This document shows, piece by piece, positions 42,384 to 52,555 of a stretch of DNA of 64,000 bases. Where the stretch lies: the NCBI RefSeq assembly GCF_001922585.1, contig NZ_MRBS01000008.1, positions 1 through 64,000 of the forward strand, given 5' to 3'. Positions within the stretch are counted from its first letter, which is position 1. Each line of letters starts with the position of its first letter. This stretch comes from Pantoea sp. 1.19. Its GTDB lineage: Bacteria; Pseudomonadota; Gammaproteobacteria; Enterobacterales; Enterobacteriaceae. The position numbers were made by a program, and so were the translations under genes. Under the pieces are notes generated by a model, which saw nothing but the letters and a program-made list of their open reading frames with translations, was not told where the DNA came from and searched no databases.

Positions 42384-43595
42384 TTAGCGCACGCCGACGG
42401 GGGGCGTCGCGGCAATGCGCGCCAGTCCGTCAGCCAAATCCGCCAGCAGGTCATCGGTATTTTCCAGGCCAATATGCAACCGCACCAGGGTACCGCTGAA
42501 ATCGACGCCGCCGCAGGGGCGGATGGCCGCCAGCTCCTCCGGCTGATTAGCCAGAATCAGTGATTCATAGCCGCCCCAGGAGTAGGCCATGCTGAAATGG
42601 CGGAAATGATCGAGAAAATGTGCCAGCTGCGCGTCGCTGAGCCGCTGGTGCAGCACAAATGAAAACAGGCCGCTGCTGCCGGTGAAATCACGCTGCCACA
42701 CGGCGTGGCCGGGTGAGTCGGGCAGCGCCGGATGATTGACCCGCGCCACTTCGGGCCGCTCAGCCAGCCACTGGGCGACAATCAGGGCGCTGGCCTCGTG
42801 CTGCCTCAGGCGCAGCGCCAGCGTGCGCAGCCCGCGGCTGGTGACGTAAGCGGTATCGGCATCCACCATCTGCCCGAGCAAATAGGCATTTTCACGCAGC
42901 TGCGGCCAACAGCGCGCGTTGGCGACCGCGGTCCCAATCATCGCGTCTGAGTGGCCTACCAGATATTTGGTGCCGGCCTGAATCGAGATATCGACGCCCA
43001 GCGCCAGCGGTTTTAACAGTACGCCCGCCGCCCAGGTATTGTCGATCATGATGATCGCATCCGGGGCGTTGCGCCGCACCGCGGCGACGATAGCCGGAAT
43101 ATCCTGTACCTCAAGGGTGATGGACGCGGGCGACTCAAGAAACACGACCCGGGTTTTCGCGCTCACCCGATCGGCCAGCTCAGCGCCGAGGGTGTGTGGG
43201 AAAAAAGTGGTGGTGACGCCCATTTTACGCAGGATCCGCGTGCAGAAATCCTGCGTTGGCTCATACACCGCGCCGCTCATCAGGACTTCATCCCCGGCGG
43301 AGACAAACGCCAGCAGGCTGTTGGCCACTGCCGCCGCGCCGCAGGGAAACAGCGCACAGCCGGCGCCGCCTTCCAGCTCGGTCATCGCGTCCTGCAGCGA
43401 AAAGTGGGTCAGGGTGCCGCGACGGCCGTAAAACAGCGCGCGATCGGCGCGGCCGGCGGTGGCCTGCTGCTTATGGGCAACGCTGTCGAACACCAGCGAG
43501 GAGGCGCGCTGAATCACGCCGTTAACCGATCCCTGCGTATAGCGTGCTGCGCGTCCGGCCTGGACCAGCTGCGTTTCTATCTTCTTTTGAGTCAT
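42384..43595 (-). CDS. metC: Cystathionine beta-lyase
   Basis: PLP enzyme that cleaves cystathionine to homocysteine, pyruvate and ammonia in methionine synthesis. The 403 residues have the PLP lysine in [12 protein letters not shown] (near residue 212) and the cofactor contacts [14 protein letters not shown] and DNTWAAGVL. It is transcribed towards yghB. On the other side, 217 bases separate it from exbB, with a Fur box closer to exbB. No MetJ box was identified by eye. Confidence 0.95.
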   Translation of the reverse strand: MTQKKIETQLVQAGRAARYTQGSVNGVIQRASSLVFDSVAHKQQATAGRADRALFYGRRGTLTHFSLQDAMTELEGGAGCALFPCGAAAVANSLLAFVSAGDEVLMSGAVYEPTQDFCTRILRKMGVTTTFFPHTLGAELADRVSAKTRVVFLESPASITLEVQDIPAIVAAVRRNAPDAIIMIDNTWAAGVLLKPLALGVDISIQAGTKYLVGHSDAMIGTAVANARCWPQLRENAYLLGQMVDADTAYVTSRGLRTLALRLRQHEASALIVAQWLAERPEVARVNHPALPDSPGHAVWQRDFTGSSGLFSFVLHQRLSDAQLAHFLDHFRHFSMAYSWGGYESLILANQPEELAAIRPCGGVDFSGTLVRLHIGLENTDDLLADLADGLARIAATPPVGVR

Positions 43596-43719
43596 TATGC
43601 GGGCTCATCCTCTGACGAATGCCTTACGTTACCATGACTCACCGGTGCTCACTAATCTCATGGCGTTTTCCGTTCGTGCACAAGGAAAACGTGCGCAAAA
43701 ATGCCGCGGCTATGTAAAT

Positions 43720-43738
43720 AGTAATGAGAACCACTATC
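43720..43738. promoter_or_regulatory. Fur box upstream of exbB
   Basis: AGTAATGAGAACCACTATC matches the 19-base Fur consensus GATAATGATAATCATTATC at 14 positions. It lies 75 bases before the exbB start, where it would overlap a promoter. Iron repression of exbBD is expected. Confidence 0.7.
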
Positions 43739-43812
43739 AATTCAGCCGCTTTTTGGTATCATGCGGCGAGAAATTTTGAACCAAATTTGCACAACAGAAA
43801 GGGTACAACAGC

Positions 43813-44541
43813 GTGGTAACCAGCAACGTGATGCAGACAGATCTCTCTGTCTGGGGCATGTATCAGCATGCGGATATCGTGGTTAAAGCCGTGATGATCG
43901 GTCTGCTTCTGGCATCGGTGGTCACCTGGGCCATCTTTTTTGCCAAAAGCACCCGTCTGGTGGGCGCAAAGCGTCGGCTGCGTCAGGAGCAGGCGGCGCT
44001 GGCCGGCGTCGCGTCCCTGAACGAGGCCCGCGAGATCGCCTCCGGGTTTAGCGACGCCAGCCAGAGCCGCCAGCTGGTGGCCGAAGCGCTGGATGAGCGG
44101 ACGCTGTCCGCCGGTGCTGACGATCCGGACGGCATCAAAGAGCGTACCGGTTTCCGCCTGGAGCGCCGGGTGGCGGCCATGGCCCGCGCGGCCGGCAGCG
44201 GCAACGGTTTTCTCGCCACCATCGGTTCCGTCGCGCCGTTTATTGGCCTGTTCGGGACGGTATGGGGCATCATGAACAGCTTTATCGGCATCGCCAAAAC
44301 CCAGACCACCAATCTGGCGGTCGTGGCTCCGGGGATTGCCGAAGCGCTGCTGGCCACTGCGATTGGTCTGGTGGCGGCGATCCCGGCGGTGGTTATCTAC
44401 AACCTGTTTGCGCGAATGATTGCGGGCTACAAAGCGTCGCTGAGCGACACCGCGGCCCAGGTACTGCTGCTGCAGAGCCGCGATCTGGACCTCGGCCAGC
44501 GTGACGCGACGCGACCGGCCCAAAAGCTGCGCGTAGGGTAA
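43813..44541 (+). CDS. exbB: TonB-system energiser ExbB (GTG start)
   Basis: Inner-membrane proton-channel subunit that with ExbD powers TonB-dependent uptake of siderophores and vitamin B12. The 242 residues have three membrane helices and the signature GTVWGIMNSFIGIAKTQTTN plus the long helix GIAEALLATAIGLVAAIPAV. The start is the GTG at 43813 (MVTSNVMQTDLSVWGMYQHA), which aligns with the E. coli N-terminus. A Fur box precedes it. exbD follows after 6 bases. Confidence 0.96.
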   Translation: MVTSNVMQTDLSVWGMYQHADIVVKAVMIGLLLASVVTWAIFFAKSTRLVGAKRRLRQEQAALAGVASLNEAREIASGFSDASQSRQLVAEALDERTLSAGADDPDGIKERTGFRLERRVAAMARAAGSGNGFLATIGSVAPFIGLFGTVWGIMNSFIGIAKTQTTNLAVVAPGIAEALLATAIGLVAAIPAVVIYNLFARMIAGYKASLSDTAAQVLLLQSRDLDLGQRDATRPAQKLRVG

Positions 44542-44547
44542 GTGACC

Positions 44548-44973
44548 ATGGCCATGCGTTTACACGACGGAGACGATGACCACAACGGCGAAATGCACGA
44601 CATCAACGTGACGCCGTTTATCGACGTGATGCTGGTGCTGCTGATCATCTTTATGGTCGCCGCCCCGCTGGCCACGGTGGACGTGCGGGTGAATCTGCCC
44701 GCCTCGACCAGCCAGCCGCAGCCGCGTCCGGAGAAGCCGGTATACCTGTCAATCAAAGCGGACAAGCAGTTGTTTGTGGGTAATGAGGCGGTTAGCGTCG
44801 AGACGCTGGCCGACGCCCTGGCGACGCAGACGCAGGGTAATAAAGAGACCACCCTCTTTTTCCAGGCGGATAAAAGCGTGGATTACGCTACGCTGATGGC
44901 GGTGATGGATAGGCTGCGTGCGGCCGGTTATCTGAAGATTGCCCTGATGGGCATGGCGCAGGACGCAAAATAA
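44548..44973 (+). CDS. exbD: TonB-system energiser ExbD
   Basis: Partner of ExbB with one membrane helix and a periplasmic domain. The 141 residues equal the E. coli length. The cytoplasmic N-terminus MHDINVTPFIDVMLVLLIIF carries the essential membrane aspartate (in PFIDVML). The periplasmic part ends LKIALMGMAQDAK. The ATG at 44548 is chosen by alignment (MAMRLHD); a GTG 6 bases earlier is possible. It is cotranscribed with exbB and followed by a strong hairpin. Confidence 0.96.
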   Translation: MAMRLHDGDDDHNGEMHDINVTPFIDVMLVLLIIFMVAAPLATVDVRVNLPASTSQPQPRPEKPVYLSIKADKQLFVGNEAVSVETLADALATQTQGNKETTLFFQADKSVDYATLMAVMDRLRAAGYLKIALMGMAQDAK

Positions 44974-44979
44974 TCTGCT

Positions 44980-45010
44980 GCGGAAACGGGATATTCCGTC
45001 CCGCTTCCGC
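44980..45010 (+). terminator. Terminator-like hairpin after exbBD
   Basis: The long stem GCGGAA-CGGGA pairs with TCCCG-TTCCGC (one bulged or mismatched pair, seven-base loop), beginning 6 bases after the exbD stop. A T-rich stretch follows only after about 10 bases. Confidence 0.6.
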
Positions 45011-45136
45011 TGCGCGATCGATTTTGTTGTATTTTAGTTACATATGTTAATATCTGCTGATGGTCAACGGTGACCTGGCTCACGTTTTTTGCCCCCTCCG
45101 CGCGGTACAACCAACAAAAACCGCAAGGATGATGCC

Positions 45137-46456
45137 ATGACCACCGTCTCACCCCCGTCCGCTTCGCCGCAGAGCGGCGCGAAGAATATCTTTCGCGTGA
45201 CCAGCGGTAATTTCCTCGAAATGTATGATTTTATGGTGTTTGGTTATTACGCCTCCGCCATTGCCCAAACCTTCTTCCCCGGCGATGATCCCTGGACGTC
45301 GCTGATGCTCACCCTGATGACCTTTGGCGCCGGTTTTCTGATGCGGCCGCTGGGGGCGATGATCCTCGGTGCCTACATCGACCACCACGGGCGGCGTAAG
45401 GGGCTGCTGCTGACGCTCGGCCTGATGGCGATCGGTACGCTGACCATTGCGCTGGTACCCGGCTACAGCACGCTTGGCATCGCCGCGCCGATCCTGATTC
45501 TACTGGGGCGGCTGCTGCAGGGCTTCTCGGCCGGCGTTGAGCTGGGGGGCGTCTCGGTTTACCTCGCGGAGATTGCGCCGAAGGGGCGAAAAGGCTTTTA
45601 CGTTGCCTGGCAATCCGGCAGTCAGCAAATCGCCGTGATCGTGGCGGCGCTGCTCGGACTGGGGCTTAATCATCTGCTCGCGAAAGACCAGGTCACCGAA
45701 TGGGGCTGGCGGATCCCCTTTATCATCGGCTGCCTGATTGTGCCGTTCCTGTTCTGGATCCGCACCATGCTGGAGGAGACCGAGGCGTTTGCCCAGCGGA
45801 AAAGCCATCCGGCGATGGGGCAGATTGTGGCGACGGTGGCGCGCAACTGGCCGCTGGTGCTGGCGGGAATGCTGATGGTGGTCACCACCACGGTGATGTT
45901 CTATATGATCACCGCCTTTACCCCGACCTTTGGTAAAACCGTGCTGCTGCTCAGTGATAAGCAGAGTTTTCTGGTCACTCTGTGCGTCGGCGTCTCCAAC
46001 CTGTTCTGGCTGCCGGTGATGGGGGCGGTGTCTGATCGCTACGGTCGGCGACCGCTGCTGATCCTGTTTACCCTGCTGATGATCGTCACTGCCTGGCCGC
46101 TGCTGCACTGGCTGGTGGGCTCGCCGTCGCTGGCGCATCTGCTGGGAGCAGAGCTGTGGCTCTCCTTCCTGTATGCCAGCTATAACGGCGCCATGGTGGT
46201 CTATCTGGCCGAAGTGATGCCGGCGGAGGTACGCGCTTCTGGTTTCTCAATGGCATACAGCCTGGCAACCGCGCTGTTTGGTGGCTTCACGCCGGCGGTC
46301 TGTAGCTACCTGATTCACAGCACCGGCGATAAAGCGATGCCCGGTATTTGGTTGACGATTGCCGCGGTTTGCGGCCTGCTGGGCACGCTGTTGATCAAGC
46401 GGCTGGTGGTCCGCTACCAGCGTCAGCATCCGCCGGCCGCGCCGGTGGCGGCCTGA
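45137..46456 (+). CDS. Citrate/tricarballylate-type proton symporter (MFS, MHS family)
   Basis: A 439-residue twelve-helix transporter of the metabolite:proton symporter family. RVTSGNFLEMYDFMVFGYYA, then GFLMRPLGAMILGAYIDHHG, and LLQGFSAGVELGGVSVYLAE follow the CitA/TcuC pattern closely, so citrate or tricarballylate is the most likely substrate; other carboxylates are possible. The start at 45137 (MTTVSPP) is preferred over 45089. It stands alone, with no citrate-utilisation genes adjacent, after exbBD and convergent with the fimbrial operon. Confidence 0.8.
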   Translation: MTTVSPPSASPQSGAKNIFRVTSGNFLEMYDFMVFGYYASAIAQTFFPGDDPWTSLMLTLMTFGAGFLMRPLGAMILGAYIDHHGRRKGLLLTLGLMAIGTLTIALVPGYSTLGIAAPILILLGRLLQGFSAGVELGGVSVYLAEIAPKGRKGFYVAWQSGSQQIAVIVAALLGLGLNHLLAKDQVTEWGWRIPFIIGCLIVPFLFWIRTMLEETEAFAQRKSHPAMGQIVATVARNWPLVLAGMLMVVTTTVMFYMITAFTPTFGKTVLLLSDKQSFLVTLCVGVSNLFWLPVMGAVSDRYGRRPLLILFTLLMIVTAWPLLHWLVGSPSLAHLLGAELWLSFLYASYNGAMVVYLAEVMPAEVRASGFSMAYSLATALFGGFTPAVCSYLIHSTGDKAMPGIWLTIAAVCGLLGTLLIKRLVVRYQRQHPPAAPVAA

Positions 46457-46484
46457 CGCTCCGCCGGGGCGTCGAGCACCCCGT

Positions 46485-47474
46485 TCAGAAGGCCAGATCC
46501 ACCACCACGCTGTCGCTGTAGTCACCGGCAGCCGGCGTACTCTGACTGGTCAGCACCCGCGCCGTATAGTTGTAGGTGCGGGTCAGACCGTCGCTGCTGA
46601 CGCCGCTGGCGCTGACGCTGGGCCAGCGCTCGCTGCCGGTGGGGCCCCAGCGGTCATTGCTGGCGGCCTTATAAATCTCATAGCGCATCAGCGCGCTGCC
46701 GTTGGCCATATTGCGCGCGCCGTTGACCGCGTGGTTGCCGTTGCTCAGCCCAACACTGTAGCTGCTGCCTTTAGTGCAAATCACATTGATGCTCTGCGTG
46801 ACGCTGTTAAAGCGGCTGACCAGCGGCGCGCTGCCAAAGCTGACGTTCGGCGCGACGATCGTTGTGCAGTCATTGCTGACGTTGAGGGTGACGGTCAGGG
46901 GAATCAGCCCACTGCCGGACCGCTCCGCTCCCAGCAGGCAGAGACCGATCAGGCTGATCCCGGTACAGATGCGGTAATCGGCGTTGACGTTAAGGATCCC
47001 GCTGTAGGTGCCGGCAGAGACCACCGCCCCCGGCACCGTGCGCAGCGTCAGCGTCATGGTGAAGTTCAGCCCCCCCAGTAAGCCAATCAGATCCAGCAGC
47101 TGAACGTTGTTGTAGGTGCGGGAGCCGCTGCCGACAAACAGTTCATTGCTGCAGGCGGCGTCGGTACAGAGCTGCAGTGGGATCACATCGCCGCTGTCGC
47201 CACCGCTGCGGGTCAGGGTCGCCCGATTACCGCGGGTGCTGCTGGCGCCGCTCAGGGACAGAATAATGCGGTTATTCGCCAGCAGCGAGAGCACGCTACC
47301 GCTTCCGCAGTTGACATTGGCCTGGCCGGAGGTGGTGGCGGTGCTGCTGTTGAGGGTAAACGAGGTCAGGGTACCAAAGCTGGCCGTGGAGGCGGGCAGG
47401 CCGCAGGCGGCCAGCGCCCGTCCGCCACACAGGCTAACTATCAGTAACAGCAGGGTACGGCAAAACAGATTCAT
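46485..47474 (-). CDS. Csu-type fimbrial tip adhesin, two spore coat U domains (CsuE-like)
   Basis: The 329-residue precursor has a signal peptide (ending GGRALA) and two SCU pilin-like domains. The first spans about 25-170 (CGLPASTASFGTLTSFTLN); the second about 175-329 (CTGISLIGLCLLGA to the C-terminal strand DYSDSVVVDLAF). Last genes of Csu operons encode two-domain tip adhesins that bind hydrophobic surfaces through an extra N-terminal domain. Its ATG overlaps the usher stop (ATGA), so translation is probably coupled. It is the last gene of the operon. Confidence 0.85.
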   Translation of the reverse strand: MNLFCRTLLLLIVSLCGGRALAACGLPASTASFGTLTSFTLNSSTATTSGQANVNCGSGSVLSLLANNRIILSLSGASSTRGNRATLTRSGGDSGDVIPLQLCTDAACSNELFVGSGSRTYNNVQLLDLIGLLGGLNFTMTLTLRTVPGAVVSAGTYSGILNVNADYRICTGISLIGLCLLGAERSGSGLIPLTVTLNVSNDCTTIVAPNVSFGSAPLVSRFNSVTQSINVICTKGSSYSVGLSNGNHAVNGARNMANGSALMRYEIYKAASNDRWGPTGSERWPSVSASGVSSDGLTRTYNYTARVLTSQSTPAAGDYSDSVVVDLAF

Positions 47475-49859
47475 GGTAAGGCTCCGGGCGAACAGGTTAG
47501 CGGTCCGTAGGGGGTAAGGGTGGGCGAGGTGCCGGCTGGAAGAACAAAGCGGCCGTGGCAGCGTTCGCCATCCGGGGTAATGGCCTCGAACGGATTGTTG
47601 GTGCTCAGGGTCTCCATCCACACCAGCCCGTCCCAGCCAACATAGCCGGTTGGGCGTCCGGGGCGTATAATCTGCGTGGAAACCGGCAGCGGCTGTCCGC
47701 GGCTGTCGTGCAGTATGATGCTGGCGGCGTGCAGCGGCTGTACCGGGAAGTTCAGCAGGTAACCGCTCTGCCGCCGGACGGCGAGACGCTGCTCGGTGGT
47801 GGCTACGGTCAGGTTCGCGGGCAGATCCAGCGCGTCGATTTCGTAGCGTGCCGGATACCAGGCGTTGATGCGCGGAACCAGCAGGTAACCGTTGCTGTCC
47901 GTGGTACCGACCCGCTGGTTCTCATAGCGAACGCCGACGCCCGGCCAGCCGGTTTTTACCAGTACCAGGGCGTCGTTCACCTGATTAGCGGCAAAGGCGT
48001 GGCCATCCATCAGTACCACAGAGCCGGTCAGCTCGCCCCAGTCAACGCGGGCATTGCTGTCGCCGTAAGTGCCGGCGCCGGCCTCCAGCTGCGGATTACG
48101 CCAGCGCAGGCTGGCCTGACGGTAATCACGATGCTGCTGCTGGCGGCCCCCAGGAAGCATCCCACGCTACCCCGCCGTCCGAGGGCATCGCCCGCGACCA
48201 GGCGAGCCGCTGCGCCTGCTGGCCTTCGGCGGTGCGCTCGAGGCTGGCGCTGAGATTGCTCAGGCTGCCGAGCGGCACAATCAGCGACAGGCTGCCGCTC
48301 CAGTTATCGCGGGTGCGATCGCGGGTGGCGGAGAGGTACAGCGTGCTGTTGCCCCAGACGCTATTACTCCAGGTCAGATTGAGCAGCTGGGTACGGTCAC
48401 CTTCGCCACCGGTGACGTCAATCCAGGCGGCGCCAAGGCTACCGAAGCGCTGCAGCGAAACGCTGCCGTTGAGGGTGGTGCTGCGGCGGCTGAGGGTCGC
48501 GTTTTCCGCCTGCCGCGGCGCCGCGCGCCGCGCGGCATACAGCGCCAAATCGCCGTAGCTGACGCTGCGTTGAATGTGCTGCGCGCCGACGCTGAACCCC
48601 GGATGCTGATATTGATAGCCGACGCTGAGCTGCTGCCCGCTGCTGCCGGCGAGCTGGCTACGCGCCAGCGCACCGTTAACTACGCCCAGCGCCCCGGCGC
48701 GCAGCTGCACGCCACCGCCGGCCAGCGCCAACGATTGCGCCGTCTCCGCGTGGCTTTCCAGCGTCAGCCACTCCAGCAGGCCGTGTCGCCAGGAGACGGT
48801 CGTCGCCACTTCGCCGTAGTCGGCGCTGCGCAGGCCGTAATTTTCCCGCAGCGCGCCGGCCGAGAAGGCAAAGTCATTGAGCCCCGGTTTCAGCAAATCG
48901 CTGGCGACGTAAAACGGCAGGGTAGTGGTCACCTGGCGCCCCACGGCGTCGGTGGTGACCACCACCGCATTACCGGCGCCGTTAACAAACGGCAGGTTGG
49001 TTAGCGACCAGGGACCGGGCTGAACCGCCGTGCGGGTATTACGATAGCCATCAATAAACAGGTCCACGGTTGAGGGAAGCGCGGCCTGCCCGGAAAAACC
49101 CGGCAGTGGCCAGGTAACAATATCGGGACGGATTGAAAAGTCGCGGCTGATTTGTACGCCCCCCAGCCGCACGCTGTTGTTCCAGGCAAGGGCATCGCTG
49201 ATAAGATCGCCGACGCGCCAGCCGATCGCCCGGGTTTCATCCTGACCGGCCCACCAGCTGTCATAGCGCAGCCAGCGATCGCCGGCGGTATTATCGTTAC
49301 CGCGCAGGGTGTGCTGCCAGACGCCGTTGGTTACCAGCTGGCCGCTGTCGCCAAACAGCCGCAGCTCATTCCATAGCGACAGCCTGCTGCTGCTGCGGGT
49401 ATTGCTGGCGTAAAGATCGTAATTCAGCAGCGCGCCGCGTGAGGTGTTGCCCGGATAGCGAATCTTATCGCTCTCACCGGCAAAATGTTGTGCCGGCAGC
49501 CACGCCGGGGGAACGCTCAGCAGCAGGCGCTGGCCGCGGGAATCGTATTCGGCGCGAACGTCGGGCATCGTCGACACATCCATCTCGGTGGAGGTGATTT
49601 GCGACGAGGGAATCCCCGCCTGGATCAGATCCGCCGCCCGCACCAGGTAGTGGCCATCGCGAAAAGTTACCGTAACCAGCTGGTTTTTCACGCGACCATT
49701 CACCTGTAAATCCAGTAAGTATTGCTGTTTATCCTGCGCGCTGCTGGCGCTGGGCGGCGGCGGCAGGCTGCTATAGGTTTCACTGCGTGCCGCCACCGGT
49801 AGCAGCAGCGGCGCGCTGGCCGCCAGCGACAGAGAGGTGAGAAGAACGCGGCCGCGCAT
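47471..49859 (-). pseudogene. Csu-type outer membrane usher, frameshifted (CsuD-like)
   Basis: Ushers form the pore through which fimbrial subunits leave. The frame from 49859 encodes about 577 residues with a signal peptide, N-terminal domain and barrel (FIDGYRNTRTAVQPGPWSLT is the plug-flanking region), then stops at 48126. A second frame (from about 48150 to 47471) encodes the rest, including VDWGELTGSVVLMDGHAFAA and the C-terminal domains. Dropping one base from the C5 run at 48147-48151 joins them into about 795 residues, the family length. As written the gene is broken. It may be a real mutation, phase variation or a sequence error. Confidence 0.85.
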
Positions 49860-49861
49860 CG

Positions 49862-50578
49862 TTATGGCTGCGCGCTGTGGCTGCGCCACGGGGTGCGCTG
49901 CCCCCCTAACTCGGCGCGCAGCTCCCCGCTGTTACCGGCGGCAAACGGCAGCGGAAAGCGCTGAGTGCTGGCCGCTAATACATAACCTAGCAGACCATCG
50001 TTAATCGGCCGTCCTGCCAGGGAGACCCGACTCAGGCGGGCGTGGCCGCGGCCGCGATTCACTATGTGCAGCTGCGGTTTGCCCGCCTGCTGAATCACCC
50101 GCCACTGCAGCACCGGTGTGGCACTGGCCTTGTCCAGTCCGCTGCCGTACTGAAACAGCGGCAGCGAGTAGCGCATTTGCAGGTTCAGACCGCCCGGAGA
50201 AGAGCCCGGCGCCGGCGGCGTGGGAATCTCATCCAGCACCACCCGGAATGCTGCTTCCTGACCGGCGGGAGCCGGCTGCTGAGCGATAAGCCGCACCAGC
50301 TGGCGCTTGCCAGGCTCAATACGCACCTGCGGCGGGCTGGCGACCACGTTTTGCTGGGTGGAAAACTGTTCCCGACCGTCGCGCTGCTGCCAGCCAAAAA
50401 TACGCACCTGCATCAGGGTGGTTTCCGCGCCGCGGTTCTCCAGCCAGAGTTCCGTCGCCCGCTGGCCCTCATTCAACGTCGGGTCAACCGGCCAGATCAG
50501 CAGGGCATTAGCGGCGGTCGCAAGGGCGGAAAAAAACAGGCTGCCGCACAGCAGCAGAGTCGCCAACAGATTCATCAT
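49862..50578 (-). CDS. Csu-type periplasmic fimbrial chaperone (CsuC-like)
   Basis: The 238-residue precursor has a signal peptide of about 22 residues, then the PapD-like Ig domain of the archaic chaperone clade: ALLIWPVDPTLNEGQRATEL at the mature N-terminus and the subunit-binding strand RKQLV-type sequence EPGKRQLVRLIAQQPAPAGQ. It holds fimbrial subunits by donor-strand complementation before the usher. Its stop is 2 bases from the usher start; the subunit gene lies 22 bases upstream. Confidence 0.88.
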   Translation of the reverse strand: MMNLLATLLLCGSLFFSALATAANALLIWPVDPTLNEGQRATELWLENRGAETTLMQVRIFGWQQRDGREQFSTQQNVVASPPQVRIEPGKRQLVRLIAQQPAPAGQEAAFRVVLDEIPTPPAPGSSPGGLNLQMRYSLPLFQYGSGLDKASATPVLQWRVIQQAGKPQLHIVNRGRGHARLSRVSLAGRPINDGLLGYVLAASTQRFPLPFAAGNSGELRAELGGQRTPWRSHSAQP

Positions 50579-50600
50579 ACAATCCTTTTCACATCCGGGA

Positions 50601-51113
50601 TCACCAACTCAGCGTGACGGTCAGCGTATCGCTGTACACTCCCGCCCGCGTGGGTCCGCTCAGCTGCAGCAGCCCGTAAATGGGGAGGGTGATATGGTTA
50701 GCATCGCCGTAGCTGATGCCGACGCTCTGATTAACGCCAATCTCGCTGGACGCATTGTGGTTAGCCTCGCGGTACAGCCGGTAGGCCACCCGCTCGCTGT
50801 TACTGGCGATCTTTAAATTACGGGTAGTCGTAAAGTGGCTGCCGCCATTGATAGCCATATTGAGCGTGGTGCCGGGAGTACAGGCGAGCTGCAGTGCGCT
50901 GCTGGCAACGAAGCTGGCGCTGACCGGTCGCGTGTCGATGGCCGACCACTGACCAAAATTCAGCGTACCCCACACGCCGTTGCTGGCGCCGGTGACCACG
51001 CAGCCGGCCACCACCGAAGCAGTGACCTGAAAAGTCTGCGTCGGCAGCGCCTGCGCCGCCGTGCTCATCCCTCCGCCTACCGCGAAGGCGATGCTGAGAA
51101 ACAGCGGTCGCAT
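50601..51113 (-). CDS. Spore coat U-domain fimbrial subunit (CsuA/CsuB-like)
   Basis: The 170-residue precursor starts MRPLFLSIAFAVGGGMSTAA, a signal peptide probably cleaved after AQA. It has one SCU domain with the paired cysteines (ASVVAGCVVTG and LQLACTPGTTL) and the last strand GVYSDTLTVTLSW, which is typical of donor-strand pilins. It is likely a minor or adaptor subunit. It begins 8 bases after the stop of the first subunit gene. Confidence 0.85.
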   Translation of the reverse strand: MRPLFLSIAFAVGGGMSTAAQALPTQTFQVTASVVAGCVVTGASNGVWGTLNFGQWSAIDTRPVSASFVASSALQLACTPGTTLNMAINGGSHFTTTRNLKIASNSERVAYRLYREANHNASSEIGVNQSVGISYGDANHITLPIYGLLQLSGPTRAGVYSDTLTVTLSW

Positions 51114-51121
51114 CCCGGCAA

Positions 51122-51688
51122 TCAGTAGTTCACCGCCACATTAATGGTGTCGGTGTAGGTCCCGGCGGGGATGGCGGCATTGAAGCCGCCACCGGTGATG
51201 CGCCCGTATATCGGGTAGTTATCACCGTTCACCGGATCCGGCGTGCCGACCGCGACCAGATCGGTATCGTTGGCGATGGGCGTGGTGTAGCTGGTAGAAC
51301 CGTACAGGCTGTAGGCGATGCCGACGGTGTTATCTGAGCTCAGACGCAAGTAGCGCGGCGCGGCGGTGCGATCGCCGTACACCGTGGCCGGCGCCGTATT
51401 GCTGTTGGTGATGCGAACGTTATAGCTCTGATCGGTGGTGCAGCGCACAAAAATACCGCTGCCGGCGCTGTTTTGCAGCGTTGCGTTGAGGGTATCGAAG
51501 GTGGCAGCCTGCGCGCCGAAGTCAAGGGTACCAAAGCTTACCCCGCTGGTCCCTGACTGCCCGTTCACCAGACAGCCGGTGGTCAGGGTCAGTGTGGCAT
51601 TGATGGTACCGGTCGTAGAGGCCCCCCAGGCGGCGGGCAGCAGTGCGGCGCTGAGGCCGCAGGTGGCGAAAAAAATCTTCAATTTCAT
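51122..51688 (-). CDS. Major spore coat U-domain fimbrial subunit (CsuA/B-like)
   Basis: First gene of the operon. The 188-residue precursor has a signal peptide (ending PAAWGA), one SCU domain with cysteines in LTTGCLVNG and FVRCTTDQSYN, and the C-terminal strand GTYTDTINVAVNY. The first position and size fit the main shaft subunit. Three ATG codons stand in a row; the third (51688) is chosen because the ribosome site AAGGA lies 6 bases before it. Promoter and control lie in the 860-base gap upstream. Confidence 0.85.
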   Translation of the reverse strand: MKLKIFFATCGLSAALLPAAWGASTTGTINATLTLTTGCLVNGQSGTSGVSFGTLDFGAQAATFDTLNATLQNSAGSGIFVRCTTDQSYNVRITNSNTAPATVYGDRTAAPRYLRLSSDNTVGIAYSLYGSTSYTTPIANDTDLVAVGTPDPVNGDNYPIYGRITGGGFNAAIPAGTYTDTINVAVNY

Positions 51689-51694
51689 CATCAT

Positions 51695-52555
51695 TCCTTA
51701 CCAAACGGAGTGGAGAAGAGAAGTTTTCACCCGGTGATGTCAGCTTCACGCGGCAACGTGCCCGCTGGGCGTGAGAATGATTGCTTAGTCGCAGCCGATA
51801 CCTGGCCATAAATTATGAGTTATACATAAGTCAGATTTACTATAACGCAGTCGGAACGGGGTTGTCAGCAAAACTAAGAATTTTCTGGGTTCTTTTTTAT
51901 CTTGATGATTTAAATGTATTAATCATTATTTTTCTGTACGGAGAGAGCGTTTTATGATTGGGTAGGGGAGTGTTACCCCCCCCTTCGCGATGTCCGGAAG
52001 GAATAATACACACATAAATTTAATGCTTAATGGGAGGGCGTACACGTCCCGGACTGCGGCTGCCGCGCCTGCGTTGACGTGCACATGGCGCAGGCTGCGC
52101 CGCGCGGGGCGATGGCCGGAATGCACGATACCTGAAAGGCGACCGCGAACGGTTCCGTTGCCGTCTGTTGCGGTGCACGCTATCCGCGCCTCGCGACGAA
52201 GAGGGGAGATTACGCCGCTTATCTGCGCGGCGCTCATCGCCAGGCGCTCTCCATTAGGGGCAAATCGGCACGGATGCGTTTGGCCCGAACGATCGTCAGC
52301 GAATGTGCCTGCACCGGATGACGGCAGCGGACTGAACACAGTCGTCGCGCCTGTTTACTCCGCGGGTCGCGGCGATGGCCGCCCGGCGAATGCGCGCTGG
52401 TGGTCACGGCCCCGTCGCGTGCGCATTTTTTTCCCGCAGGATAAAGCCAGCCCCGGCGTTGCCGATAACCCTCTCCCCCCCGCCCGCTGCGTACGATCGG
52501 GGAAGCACGTTTTTTGGCCGGTCAGCGTGACTGGCAATGACACCAGGAATGCAAC
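51695..52555. other. 860-bp divergent region between the fimbrial operon and the c-di-GMP gene
   Basis: The half next to the fimbriae (51780-51960) is clearly AT-rich compared with the window and probably holds the fimbrial promoter and regulatory sites. A small GGGG/CCCC-containing dyad occurs near 51962-51985. The half next to the GGDEF-EAL gene is GC-rich; an open frame across 51990-52559 has no protein-like features, and no RNA gene is recognised. Confidence 0.5.
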
